A DNA stretch of 64,000 nucleotides, from contig NZ_ASJD01000005.1 of NCBI RefSeq assembly GCF_000691165.1, forward strand, positions 124,001-188,000, given 5' to 3'. Each line of letters begins with the position of its first letter. The stretch's first letter is position 1. Positions 17,974 through 27,500 of the stretch are shown here, in pieces. Origin of the DNA: Bacillus safensis FO-36b. Lineage in GTDB: Bacteria; Bacillota; Bacilli; Bacillales; Bacillaceae. The position numbers and the translations under genes are program-made. The notes under the pieces are model-generated. The model saw only the letters and a list, made by a program, of their open reading frames with translations. It ran no database searches and had not been told where the DNA came from.

Positions 17974-18079
17974 CCTACCTGCCCCTTTACTTGTGTATTT
18001 ACCCACAGCGTATGCAATGACCCATGTGAATGTCACTCAGGGCAAACCCACAACTCAAATACCATATTTTAACATTTTA

Positions 18080-18108
18080 TTCAATTTTACATTTTTCGGA
18101 AGTATAAT
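18080..18108 (+). promoter_or_regulatory. Candidate sigma-A promoter of the secreted hydrolase
   Basis: TTCAAT, 17-base spacer, TATAAT at 18103-18108, about 48 bp ahead of the start codon. The -10 is perfect and the -35 is weak (3 of 6). Confidence 0.55.
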
Positions 18109-18155
18109 AGATTGGTGCTGCCAACAACTTAAATCATTTGAAGAGGTGAATGATC

Positions 18156-19637
18156 TTGAAAAAACTCATCTGTCTCGCTGCTGTCATGCTCTTTTTTTCC
18201 TTTGCAAGTTATGCGTATGCAGGATCAATTGGAGATGAACCTGGGACACCAGGAAAGTGGTTTAAAGGAGAAGAGCCGGTTCAAAAAGACGAGTCAAAAC
18301 CACCACTTGTTTTTGTTCACGGCATTAACAGCTCCTCCTCCACATGGTTCGACCGAAACGACATGGCAAAGCAAGCTGTTCTGAACGGATACGAAAGCGC
18401 ATTCATAGATTTGTATCCAGATCAGGATACGAAAAAGAATGGCAAACTATTAGCAGAAAAGTTAAAAGAAATCTATGATGTGTTCGGTCGAAAACTTATT
18501 GTGATTGGTCATAGTAAAGGCGGGGTGGATACACAGTCCGCACTCGTGTATCACGATGCCCATCCATATGTAGAGAAGGTCATCACACTCGGCTCCCCTC
18601 ATTACGGGACGCCGCTGGCAGATTTAGCGTATAGCAAGGGCGGAAGCTGGCTCGCAGAAATTCTTGGACAAAAAAGCGACGCGCTCTATTCTTTGCAAAC
18701 GGGGCTCATGGCAGCTTTTCGAAGTGAAACCGACAAGCTGGAGAAGTTTCCTCAAAAATACATCACGTATTCGGGATCGGAATGGGGAACATTTGGCGGG
18801 GTGCTGTATTTAGGCGGCATGTATTTAAAGAGCTTTGGTGCAAATGATGGCGCCGTCACGGTAAGCAGCACAAGACTATCATATGCAAACAATATTTTAA
18901 CAGGGAAATGGGATCACAACTCCATTAAAAACGGCACAAGCATGTTCCCTGTGTTTCAGCATCAGCTACTGGCAAATGCCGCAAGCGCTGAAAAAGAAAA
19001 TATAGAGAGCCCGAACTCTACTGAGCTGAATACAGATGTTTATGTGAAAGGCGGTGAAAGTGAAAAGGATAAAACAGAAGCGTTCTATGTAGAGGAAGGA
19101 ACGAATGGCTTATCGATTCAGTGGTTAAATGAAAGGCATGAGGCGCGGCCAGAAATCATCGCCCCAAATGGAGACGTCTTAACAAATCTGAAGACATCGG
19201 AAGCATCTTTCCCATATGAAGGCGCATTTTCGCACCATGTGCAAATCAATAAACCCGTTCCTGGAAAATGGACGATTCGATCAAATTCAGGAAAAAAGGC
19301 TCCTTATTTGCTGCTCGTATCCTTTGATTCACCATTAAATGACGAAATCAAAGCAGAGGCAGCGAAATCAGGGGATGATGCATCGACCCATTCAAGCGGT
19401 CTGATTAAACGATTAAGCAAGAAAGTAGAAACCTTTTACTTTAAGGATGCCCAAAAAGATCATCCACTCAAAACAACTGCTTCATCCGCTGTTGAATTGA
19501 AAAAAGAAGGTGCTTATTCTGTCACGGTTCATTACACCGGACTCACTGCATCAGGTACATCTGCATTTAACCGTACCGTTATTCGCACATTGTATGTCGA
19601 TCAGGATGGAAATATTCATGGAGACATTCCATACTAA
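18156..19637 (+). CDS. Secreted lipase-like alpha/beta hydrolase
   Basis: 493-residue exported hydrolase. Signal peptide KKLICLAAVMLFFSFASYAYA with a probable cut after AYA. The hydrolase domain (about 48-290) shows the oxyanion-type motif LVFVHGINSSSSTWF, nucleophile elbow VIGHSKGG (Ser about 120), LGSPHYGTPLADLA, the likely Asp in GANDGAVTVSS and His in KWDHNSI. About 200 C-terminal residues form an extra beta-rich region, function unknown. Start: TTG at 18156 is nine bases after GAGG, whereas the ATG at 18150 is too close. It is a triacylglycerol or ester lipase by family; true substrate unknown. Not part of the B. subtilis order here, so probably a lineage-specific insertion. Its stop overlaps yueE by 4 bp, tail to tail. 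Confidence 0.85.
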   Translation: MKKLICLAAVMLFFSFASYAYAGSIGDEPGTPGKWFKGEEPVQKDESKPPLVFVHGINSSSSTWFDRNDMAKQAVLNGYESAFIDLYPDQDTKKNGKLLAEKLKEIYDVFGRKLIVIGHSKGGVDTQSALVYHDAHPYVEKVITLGSPHYGTPLADLAYSKGGSWLAEILGQKSDALYSLQTGLMAAFRSETDKLEKFPQKYITYSGSEWGTFGGVLYLGGMYLKSFGANDGAVTVSSTRLSYANNILTGKWDHNSIKNGTSMFPVFQHQLLANAASAEKENIESPNSTELNTDVYVKGGESEKDKTEAFYVEEGTNGLSIQWLNERHEARPEIIAPNGDVLTNLKTSEASFPYEGAFSHHVQINKPVPGKWTIRSNSGKKAPYLLLVSFDSPLNDEIKAEAAKSGDDASTHSSGLIKRLSKKVETFYFKDAQKDHPLKTTASSAVELKKEGAYSVTVHYTGLTASGTSAFNRTVIRTLYVDQDGNIHGDIPY

Positions 19638-20167
19638 ACAGAGCGTTTCATAGGCTGAAGTGCCTGCTGCACTTTCTGATCCAATTCCGTGATTTTTTTC
19701 ATTGCAAGTGATTCGTCTATTTGTCTGTAATGGTGATGTCCGCCAGGCTCTTCATCCATTTCATCTGCCTTCTTGACGATTTGCTGAAGTGTGTCTTTAT
19801 GAAGGTCGCCCTCTGGCAAATATGAATCTGTATGAAGCAGAATCGCAAGCGCAATATCTTTGGCTGCCTTTGGTTCCTCACCGAGGCGTATGAGCAGTTT
19901 GTGAGCCCGCTCTGCGCCTTTAATGGCATGGATATCATTCCGTCTATATGTCTCGTAATCCCATTCTCCGCCAGCTGTATACCATTCATAGTGGCCGATG
20001 TCATGCAAGAGGGCTGCTTTCACAGCGAGATCTGGATTAATCCCAGCCTGCACCGCCAGTTTGAATGCGTGATAAGCACAAGCAATCGCATGGGCTTTTC
20101 CTGACCGATTTAAATATTTTTGAGCGACTGGATGGGTGTAAACATCCATTAATGTAACCTTTCTCAT
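19634..20167 (-). CDS. yueE: HD-domain phosphohydrolase YueE
   Basis: 177-residue HD superfamily metal-dependent phosphohydrolase. The metal-binding signature is AALLHDIGHYEWY (HD at about 55-56), with a first His in KAHAIACAYHA and a distal Asp/His set in IALAILLHTDSY. A His-rich segment GGHHHYRQ follows. Start ATG preceded by AAGGAGGGG. Substrate unknown (nucleotide hydrolysis is usual in the family). Convergent with the hydrolase gene. Confidence 0.88.
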   Translation of the reverse strand: MRKVTLMDVYTHPVAQKYLNRSGKAHAIACAYHAFKLAVQAGINPDLAVKAALLHDIGHYEWYTAGGEWDYETYRRNDIHAIKGAERAHKLLIRLGEEPKAAKDIALAILLHTDSYLPEGDLHKDTLQQIVKKADEMDEEPGGHHHYRQIDESLAMKKITELDQKVQQALQPMKRSV

Positions 20168-20299
20168 GGAAACCCCTCCTTATCTATATTTTTAGCATCC
20201 TAACATATTCTGAAAAGAAACTCAAATGTTCTGTTATATTTTCTATGAGTCTCAAGAATAGCTTATGTCAAATGAGCTGTTTTTGCTTGTACAATACGA

Positions 20300-20326
20300 A
20301 AAAAGCAGTCGTTATGACTGCTTTTT
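20300..20326 (-). terminator. yueD terminator
   Basis: Stem AAAAAGCAGTC / GACTGCTTTTT with the yueD stop codon inside the loop, followed by more T on the minus strand. Confidence 0.9.
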
Positions 20327-21055
20327 CCCATACTCACGTGCATCGTAGACACATCCGCCAGCTGGATCATCCGCTAAAAGATCGAGCAAAATACCTGCGA
20401 CTTCATCTGGGCTCTTCAGCGTGCCTGTTTCATATAATTGCTGAAAACGGTCTATTTGTTCAAAGTCTTGTTTTGAGGACTTCCGAATTTCCCCCTGCAT
20501 ATCTGTATCGATCGTGCCGGGTGAAAAGGAAAACGTGTTGATCGGATGCGCCTCGTCCTGTTGTTCCTCATGAAAAGTCCTCATAAACATATCGAGTCCT
20601 GCCTTTGAACTGCAATACGCACTCCAGCCTTTATATGGGTTTTTCGCCGCTCCAGAAGAAAGATGAACGATCGTTTTCTTTCCGTTAAATGATTGAGTCT
20701 GCTTAGCAAACATATGGCTCAGTAAAACAGGAATGACAAGATTCAGCTTGTAATGCTGATGAAGCGTATCCTGTCCGCCTTGTCCAACGCGCTTGATAGG
20801 TGTGACCATTCCTGCATTGTTGACAAGTAAGATGTCATCAGCATCTGCCAGAGTTTGCGGCGTGAGACTATCTTGAATCCATTTGGCCGCTGCTTCTTCA
20901 TCGGTCAGATCAACCTGGGTATGTGTAAGCTTCGGATGGGATATGGGCGATGCACTTCTTGCTGCTGTGTACACATGATCCCCGCGTGAAAGCAGCCTGT
21001 TCACAAGTGCTAAGCCAAAGCCTTTTGATCCGCCTGTAACGATTGAAATTCGAAT
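20312..21055 (-). CDS. yueD: Short-chain dehydrogenase/reductase YueD
   Basis: About 247 residues, classical SDR of the sepiapterin/benzil reductase type. Features are the NAD(P) motif SIVTGGSKGFGLALV, LLVNNAGMVTPIKR, catalytic Ser in HLSSGAAKNPYKGWSAYCSSKAG with YxxxK (Y and K both present) and SFSPGTIDTDMQ. The B. subtilis protein reduces benzil to (S)-benzoin; physiological substrate unknown. No ATG, GTG or TTG lies at the expected place: AAGGGAGGAG is followed by ATTGTC and then ATT CGA ATT TCA. I place the start at that ATT (21055). The alternative GTG at 21079 has no ribosome site. Confidence 0.88.
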   Translation of the reverse strand: MRISIVTGGSKGFGLALVNRLLSRGDHVYTAARSASPISHPKLTHTQVDLTDEEAAAKWIQDSLTPQTLADADDILLVNNAGMVTPIKRVGQGGQDTLHQHYKLNLVIPVLLSHMFAKQTQSFNGKKTIVHLSSGAAKNPYKGWSAYCSSKAGLDMFMRTFHEEQQDEAHPINTFSFSPGTIDTDMQGEIRKSSKQDFEQIDRFQQLYETGTLKSPDEVAGILLDLLADDPAGGCVYDAREYGKKQS

Positions 21056-21123
21056 GACAATCTCCTCCCTTGATATCACTATTTTACGTAGTGAAACGGT
21101 ATGACATCAAGCAATCTGCATAA

Positions 21124-21154
21124 AGAAAAGCCTGCCTCTATTAAAAGAGACAGA
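21124..21154 (-). terminator. Terminator after yueC
   Basis: Imperfect stem AGTCTGTCTCT / AGAGGCAGGCT followed by TTTTC on the minus strand, directly after the yueC stop; it would end the type VII secretion operon before yueD. Confidence 0.75.
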
Positions 21155-21640
21155 CTATTTCTTTTCAGCCTTCACATTCACCTTTGGAATCAGGATGATC
21201 ATCACAACGAGACCAAGGGCTATCAAGAAACCAAAGATCATCGGAAGCAGTGCCGATGTCTGCTTCTCATGATCATCCTCAGAAGGTGCTGATACAGCCG
21301 AATCACTAAAAGAGATATTCATCTCTTTCATCATACGAGCCGGTGTTTTGGGCGGGTTCTCCTTTAGATCACTAAAAAGCTGCGGAGAAAGAGATCCCCC
21401 CGGGGCTTTGGGCGGTTCAGCAAAATGAATGTCTGTTTTGATTTTTGACGTCGTTTTGCTTTGTTCGTATTTTGTTTGATCCCTCAATATACTCGAGTTA
21501 ATATTAAGTTCCTTTTCCTGATATTCATTCGGCTTGACATTCGTATCCGTATCTTCACCAGCAGCGAAAGCAGCAGGGATGAGGAGAAAAAGGGAAACGG
21601 CAACGAATGCCGCCCCTTTCACGAATAGATTAAGCTTCAT
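21155..21640 (-). CDS. yueC: Type VII secretion protein EssA-like (YueC)
   Basis: 161-residue EssA-family membrane protein of the Firmicute type VII (ESX/Ess) secretion system. N-terminal signal/helix (residues 8-27), a charged extracellular domain with PPKAPGGSLSPQLF, and a C-terminal membrane helix (about 132-152) ending in VNVKAEKK. It starts inside the 3' end of yueB (11 bp overlap). Its counterpart in B. subtilis is needed for YukE export. Confidence 0.92.
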   Translation of the reverse strand: MKLNLFVKGAAFVAVSLFLLIPAAFAAGEDTDTNVKPNEYQEKELNINSSILRDQTKYEQSKTTSKIKTDIHFAEPPKAPGGSLSPQLFSDLKENPPKTPARMMKEMNISFSDSAVSAPSEDDHEKQTSALLPMIFGFLIALGLVVMIILIPKVNVKAEKK

Positions 21641-24539
21641 GAGTCACATCACGTTCCTCTTTTTTATCTTTCCATAGCTTTTTCACAAGCGGTACGACCA
21701 TGAAAAGGACAGTTAAAATCACTAACCCTGTGACGCCCATTCCAAAGGTGTCTCCATTTCCATATTGGATCGACAGGTATACGTCTGTCACTGGATTGGT
21801 AAAGTGGAAATTCGGCATCACCAAATCAATTAACGGTGCGACAAAGAAGAAAATCAGTGCCGTTGCTGCCATCCATCCGGCAATGGAACCGAAAAGGAAG
21901 GCCGTGCGAATAAAGGCAGAACACGCCACTAATAACAAAATGGTGAAGATCGACCATTGAATGGCTTGATCATCTGCAAGTTTGTAAATGTTCAGTCCAA
22001 ACAAGCTGATCATGAGTCCGACTAATAGATTCAAGATGCCAAACAGTGCACCTTTGACCAGCATCGGAGCTGACGCATAATACGAGCTGAAAAAGCCAAT
22101 TAACAAACTGCTGATCATCACAATGACCAAAATGACGACCGGCGGTACAGTCTGCGTTTTTTCTTCCGGCACATCGCCGCTGATTTTCAGCGGATTGGCT
22201 AAATGGTTATACACATAGTTGCTGTTGCCTTGATCACTTAATGTATTTCCTAAAATACCCTTTAAATCTTGCTGAACAAGTTTTGTAGAATCGACATTCT
22301 TGCTCCAGTTTTCATTCAGCGTATCTGCTTTCTCTTGAACTGTTGTGACACTCTCTTCAATGTTATTCGTATAATCCGCCACCCCTTTTTGGCGGTCGGT
22401 TAACGAACTCATATTTTCAGAAAGACGAAGCACTTCCTGACCAATTGAATCCTGTGCACTGACAACAATTGAACTGCCTGCAAGGTCTGCTGTATACACC
22501 GCATCTCCTTGATCAGCCATTTGCTCAGCTACATTGTCCGCACTTTCAGAAATTGTCTGTAATTCCTGTTCCATGCTTGCCTGCTGAGTCGTAATGTACT
22601 CCGCATAACCATCTGAAAACTTCTGCATCTCATCAATAAAAGTAGACACATCATCGTTTGATGTCAGCATCTGGTTTTTGAGCTTATCCCAGTTTTCAGT
22701 TTCTTCTTTTTTGATGGAGAGGATGGACTGGATTTCATCTGGTTTGGTGTCGACCAAAGAAGAAGGATCCTTCTCTTGATAGAAGCTGTTAAGTAATGCT
22801 TCATAATGTACTAATTCATTTGAATACTTTAATAATTCTGATGCATTTTCTGATTTTGTATTAAAATCCCTAAGTTTATCCATTTTCGATGTATATTGAT
22901 TTAATGGAGATTGAGTTGTTTCTATTCGTTCTAATTTTCTTGTAATAGCAGATTCTTGTTTGATGATGGATTTCTTTATATCACTTATGTTTTTATTGTT
23001 GCTAGTTTCTATTCTTATTATTTTTTCTTCTAGTTTATCTATTTTATCTGTTAAAGATTTTAATACTTTACTCAAAAGATCGACTTTTCCTTGTAATTGA
23101 TCATTATGAGCTGTGGTTTTCTCCTCGATATTCTTTTTCACTTCTTCTAATTTTAGGGACAGTGCTTTTAGTTGCTCTTTTGATTGAACTGACGTTGATT
23201 TGGTTTCCTCAGTTTGTTCTGGATTTTCTTCACCATTTTCTGAAGTAGGTGGCGTTTCTTCATTTCCAGACAACTCATCTGCCACTTGATTTATTTCTGT
23301 TGAGATTTCAGTTAATTTCTTCATCTCTTCTTCAAGATCGATTTTCAAATCGTCTGTCGAGTCTTTTTGGTCTTCACCTTGATTATTCGAATCCTCATTC
23401 GGATCCTCTTTCGGTTTCTCTGCTTCAAGCAATGCCTTTCTTGAAGCTTTCAATTGCTCTTGCAATGGAGTAATTTTATCCCCTATGTATGCAAGATATT
23501 GAGCTTCATAATTTCTAATCAGTTCTTCCTGAGACGTCTTCACAAGTTCCTTTAACCCCGTGGATTGCTTAGGAATAACGTCTTCTCTCGACTTTTGAAC
23601 AGATTGGATGGCGCTGTCCGTTGTTTTCAGCTGACTTTGTACCCCGTTGATGTCTGTTTTGAGTCCGCCCATTTGATCACTAAAGCTGCGGGCATTTTGG
23701 TTTTGAATGTCAGCGAGTTGTTTGAGCCCTTGCTGGATTTGCTTTTGGCTTGCTGATTGCGCTTTGATCAAGAGATCCTTTTGTTTGTCTTGATACTGCT
23801 GATATTGATCGACTGCTTTCACAAAGTCCTTTAACTGGTTCTTTGCCTCTTCTGTGGTACTCAAGCCGTCTTTATACTCTTTCTGTGAATCGGCCATCGC
23901 ATTTTTTAATTCTTCTATTTGTTTCTTCTGCTGCTGGACGGCATCTGATAGTTTGTTTGAGTTCGGTTTATAGAAGTTGTACATCGTGTTTTGGAATTCG
24001 ACTTCTTTGCCGACAATATGCTCAAACTCTTCTCTTACATTGCCGATTTCCTGTGATACAAAACTCCAGTATAGCGTCGACATCTGTTCATTCATTTTCT
24101 TTTGTGCATTTTCCAGCTCTCTTTGCACTTTCTCTTTATTGACTGCATTGAGCTGATCTTGAATTGAAAATTGAATGGACGCCTTTTCAGGATGGTCTTT
24201 ATCATAGCTCAGCACATTTTTAGAGAAATCAGACGGAATATAAAGGACAGCGTCATATTTTCTGTTTTTCAGTCCATTTTCCGCCGCACTGCGATTCACT
24301 ACAGTCCATGTATAATCAGGACGTTCTGACAATGCTGCCACAACATCCTGTCCGAAACGAGCCGTGTTTTCACTTTCGCTCGCTCCCATATCCTCATTGA
24401 CCACTGCAATATTTCGTGTGGCATTCTTCTTCTGTTTTGCCGGGTCATCTCCAATTAGGTGGAAAAATAAAACCGGCAGCACAAGAATCAATATCATGGT
24501 GGATACGATTTTGATGGAGCTTTTTTGCTGCTCTGTCAT
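21630..24539 (-). CDS. yueB: Type VII secretion protein EsaA / YueB (phage-receptor family)
   Basis: 969-residue EsaA-family protein: N-terminal helix (about 8-30), a long extracellular coiled-coil domain, then five C-terminal helices (starting PPVVILVIVMISSLLIGFF). Needed for YukE secretion; in B. subtilis it is also the SPP1 receptor (1076 residues there). Start ATG at 24539 overlaps the yukB stop (ATGA); a longer frame to 24566 reads through the ribosome site. The part around residues 430-590 (22.78-23.26 kb) is notably AT-rich and low in sequence complexity compared with the rest, suggesting recombination or diversifying selection in the exposed domain. Confidence 0.94.
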   Translation of the reverse strand: MTEQQKSSIKIVSTMILILVLPVLFFHLIGDDPAKQKKNATRNIAVVNEDMGASESENTARFGQDVVAALSERPDYTWTVVNRSAAENGLKNRKYDAVLYIPSDFSKNVLSYDKDHPEKASIQFSIQDQLNAVNKEKVQRELENAQKKMNEQMSTLYWSFVSQEIGNVREEFEHIVGKEVEFQNTMYNFYKPNSNKLSDAVQQQKKQIEELKNAMADSQKEYKDGLSTTEEAKNQLKDFVKAVDQYQQYQDKQKDLLIKAQSASQKQIQQGLKQLADIQNQNARSFSDQMGGLKTDINGVQSQLKTTDSAIQSVQKSREDVIPKQSTGLKELVKTSQEELIRNYEAQYLAYIGDKITPLQEQLKASRKALLEAEKPKEDPNEDSNNQGEDQKDSTDDLKIDLEEEMKKLTEISTEINQVADELSGNEETPPTSENGEENPEQTEETKSTSVQSKEQLKALSLKLEEVKKNIEEKTTAHNDQLQGKVDLLSKVLKSLTDKIDKLEEKIIRIETSNNKNISDIKKSIIKQESAITRKLERIETTQSPLNQYTSKMDKLRDFNTKSENASELLKYSNELVHYEALLNSFYQEKDPSSLVDTKPDEIQSILSIKKEETENWDKLKNQMLTSNDDVSTFIDEMQKFSDGYAEYITTQQASMEQELQTISESADNVAEQMADQGDAVYTADLAGSSIVVSAQDSIGQEVLRLSENMSSLTDRQKGVADYTNNIEESVTTVQEKADTLNENWSKNVDSTKLVQQDLKGILGNTLSDQGNSNYVYNHLANPLKISGDVPEEKTQTVPPVVILVIVMISSLLIGFFSSYYASAPMLVKGALFGILNLLVGLMISLFGLNIYKLADDQAIQWSIFTILLLVACSAFIRTAFLFGSIAGWMAATALIFFFVAPLIDLVMPNFHFTNPVTDVYLSIQYGNGDTFGMGVTGLVILTVLFMVVPLVKKLWKDKKEERDVTHEA

Positions 24540-27500
24540 TGAACACTCTTCCTTTCTACCGCACATAAAGGAACCTGGATTTTCTTCTCTTTTCCGTTTT
24601 CAACCAAATACCCGAAGCCTGGCTGAATCTCTGGTTCTTGTCTTGCATACGGAAGCGGTATGATGTTTTGCTCTGATTTTTTCATGAGTAACATAGCATG
24701 ACGAACTTGTTTGATTTCGTTTGTGAGTGCATCATAGCCCTTACTGAACTCGGTATGATTCCCTGATGCAATCAGGCTGAAGCCTAAGTGTGCATATGAC
24801 TTCATGAAATCAGCTAATTGATCTTGAAGACGCGGATCGATCGTCTGCTGAAAACGCGTAATGCCATCAATCACAAGCACAATTTGAGGAAATGACAGCT
24901 GATCGGTCTCCCCTTGGCGCACAGCTTCGACATACATTTCTTCCCGCACCTTGAATATGCGGTCCATTTCTTCTGCCCATTCGGTGATATCATCCTTTGT
25001 TTCAAGGTAATCAATGTTCTCTTCTTTTGCATAATGGGATAGACCTCGATCAATTGAATCAAAGACAGCCAGCTTTTCAGGCTTTGCCACTAAAAGCTGA
25101 TCGAGCATCAGTTTTGTCACATTTGTTTTCCCGCGCTGCGTTTGACCGATGATGAGACAATGTTTATTCTTTTTCAAGTCAAAATAAACAGGTGCCACAG
25201 ATTCCTCATCTAATCCGACTGGAATGTCATAAGGCGGTTTTTGTTCATCTAAACGACTCTCAAGCTCCCAAACTGTCAGCTTATCAGGAAGCATTGGCAC
25301 AGGCTTTGGTTTTTCGGATGCTTCAAAGCGGTCATGAAGTAGCTGTATCTCTTGTTTCAAATGCTCAAACAATTCGAGATCGTTCTCTCCTTCAACTGGC
25401 AGAAACATTTGCGCAAAATAAAGCTCTTCTTTGTTAATAATGACTCGTCCTGGGATCGGCTCTAAGCTGAATTTCGGTCTGCCAATAATCGAGTACGCCT
25501 CTCCTTGATCCATTAAGTAATGGACAATCTTTGTTTTCAAATTGTTCATCAGCGATTGACGCACTGCATTTACCCGGGTTGCTGTAATCAAGAAGTATAT
25601 ACCTAGTGATTGTCCGTCACGGCTCAGCTGAATAAATTCAGATTCGAGATCATGCATTTCGTCTTTCACAATGTCAAAGTTGTCAATCACGATAAAAATG
25701 AACGGAAGCTTTTTCTCATTTAAGGCGTTGTACATTTTGATATGACTCATTTCTTGCTGTCTAAATAACCGCTTGCGATATTCAACCTCTTCCCGCAGAC
25801 GCTTCATTGATTTTTGGATCTTTCTCATCTGATCCATTAAGAAATAATCCGCCGTATGCGGCAGTTTGGCTAACGGAAGCAATGTTCCGTTTCCGAAATC
25901 ATAAATATATGCGTGCCATTCTTCAGGTGAATACCTCTCCGCAAAGCTCATCAGCAGTGTTGTAGCAGCAAGTGATTTGCCGTAGCCGGAGGAACCGAAG
26001 ATGCCAATGTTCCCATCTTCCATCATTTGATAAGAAAGTGGATGCTGGCTTTGCTGATCTGGTTCATCAACAAGCGCAAAATGGAAGACATGCTCTTCAC
26101 TCGACGCATAACGCGTTTTTGGAATCCGTTCTTCAAGCGGTGGAAGCCATGGACTTGGCAGCTTCTCAATTCCAAGCTCCTGCTGCATACGTTCAATTTC
26201 ATCCACGACAGCGAAAATCTCCGTCACTGTCTCTTTTTTCACTGCTGGCTCTGTGCTTACCCCTGATAACGGAATAAGACCAGTATCTGTCACAATGGCA
26301 ATGTCATCTTCTGAGCCGTAGCCATCTTCCATATATGGTGCACCGCTCCAAGCCGATTGGAACAATTCATAAATTTCATTGTTGCCCACTTGTAAATAAC
26401 CGCGGCCTGTGACCGTAATGGACGCTGCATCACTATTTTTCAAAATTTCCTTACTGTCTGACGCATCTTGTACTTTTAGTGCGACCTTAAAACGGGAGTT
26501 ACTCCAAATCTGGTCATCAATGACCCCGCCTGGCTTTTGGGTAGCCAAAATGAGATGGACCCCAAGGCTTCGGCCGATACGTGCAGCGCTGACAAGCTCC
26601 CTAATAAAGTCTGGCTCTTCACTTTTTAATTCAGCAAACTCATCAGAGATTAAGAACAAGTGAGGCATTGCCTGCTCAGCCTTTTTCTCCTTGTAGAGCT
26701 TCGTATAATCATTGATGTGATTCACGTGATACTGATCAAACAGCCGCTGCCTTTTCTTCAATTCACTTTTAATTGAGGCAAGCGCTCTTTCACTAAAGTT
26801 CTTGCTGCCTTCAATATTGGTGATCGTTCCAAGTAAATGAGGAATATTTCGAAACGGCTGCGCCATTCCGCCTCCTTTATAGTCAATCAACAGAAAAGCA
26901 ACTTCATGCGGGTGAAAATGTACAGCGAGCGATAAAATATACGTCTGTAAAAATTCACTTTTCCCTGATCCCGTTGTCCCCGCCAACAGTCCGTGCGGGC
27001 CGTGCGCTTTTTCATGCAGGTTCAGATCGACAATGTCGTTTTTCCCCTTATAACCGATTGGCACTGATAATGATTTGGCCGTTTCTGAAGTCAGCCATTT
27101 TTCACGAATGCCAATGTCATCTACCTGTTTGGCATGGAAAAGATCAAGGAATGAGACCGTCTCAGGAATCGAATTGGTCATACCGACTTGATGATCTAAT
27201 GTTCTCAGTGTTCTGGCAAACAGTTCATTGTCCCCGCGCTGATGTGTATCAAGCTGAAACGGAATTCGTACTGCCTTCTTGTGCTGAATGAGAATATCTC
27301 CTTCTTCTTCGTTAATATAACGGACAAGCGTCGAAATATTTTCAGCTAAGCTTTCCTTTGTTTCTGCAGCAAAGAGAATGGAGATACCAAGATCTGTCCG
27401 GCTGCCTTCTAAGTATTCTAAAATCACATGCTCGGCAATGAGCTCATGATTTGTCACGATGAACACAAAATGAGGCGTAAAGATTTTCTTCTCTTTTTCT

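Noticed and set aside
22900-23160. Low-complexity stretch in yueB as a CRISPR or tandem repeat
   Set aside because: No regular repeat unit or spacers; it is coiled-coil coding sequence.
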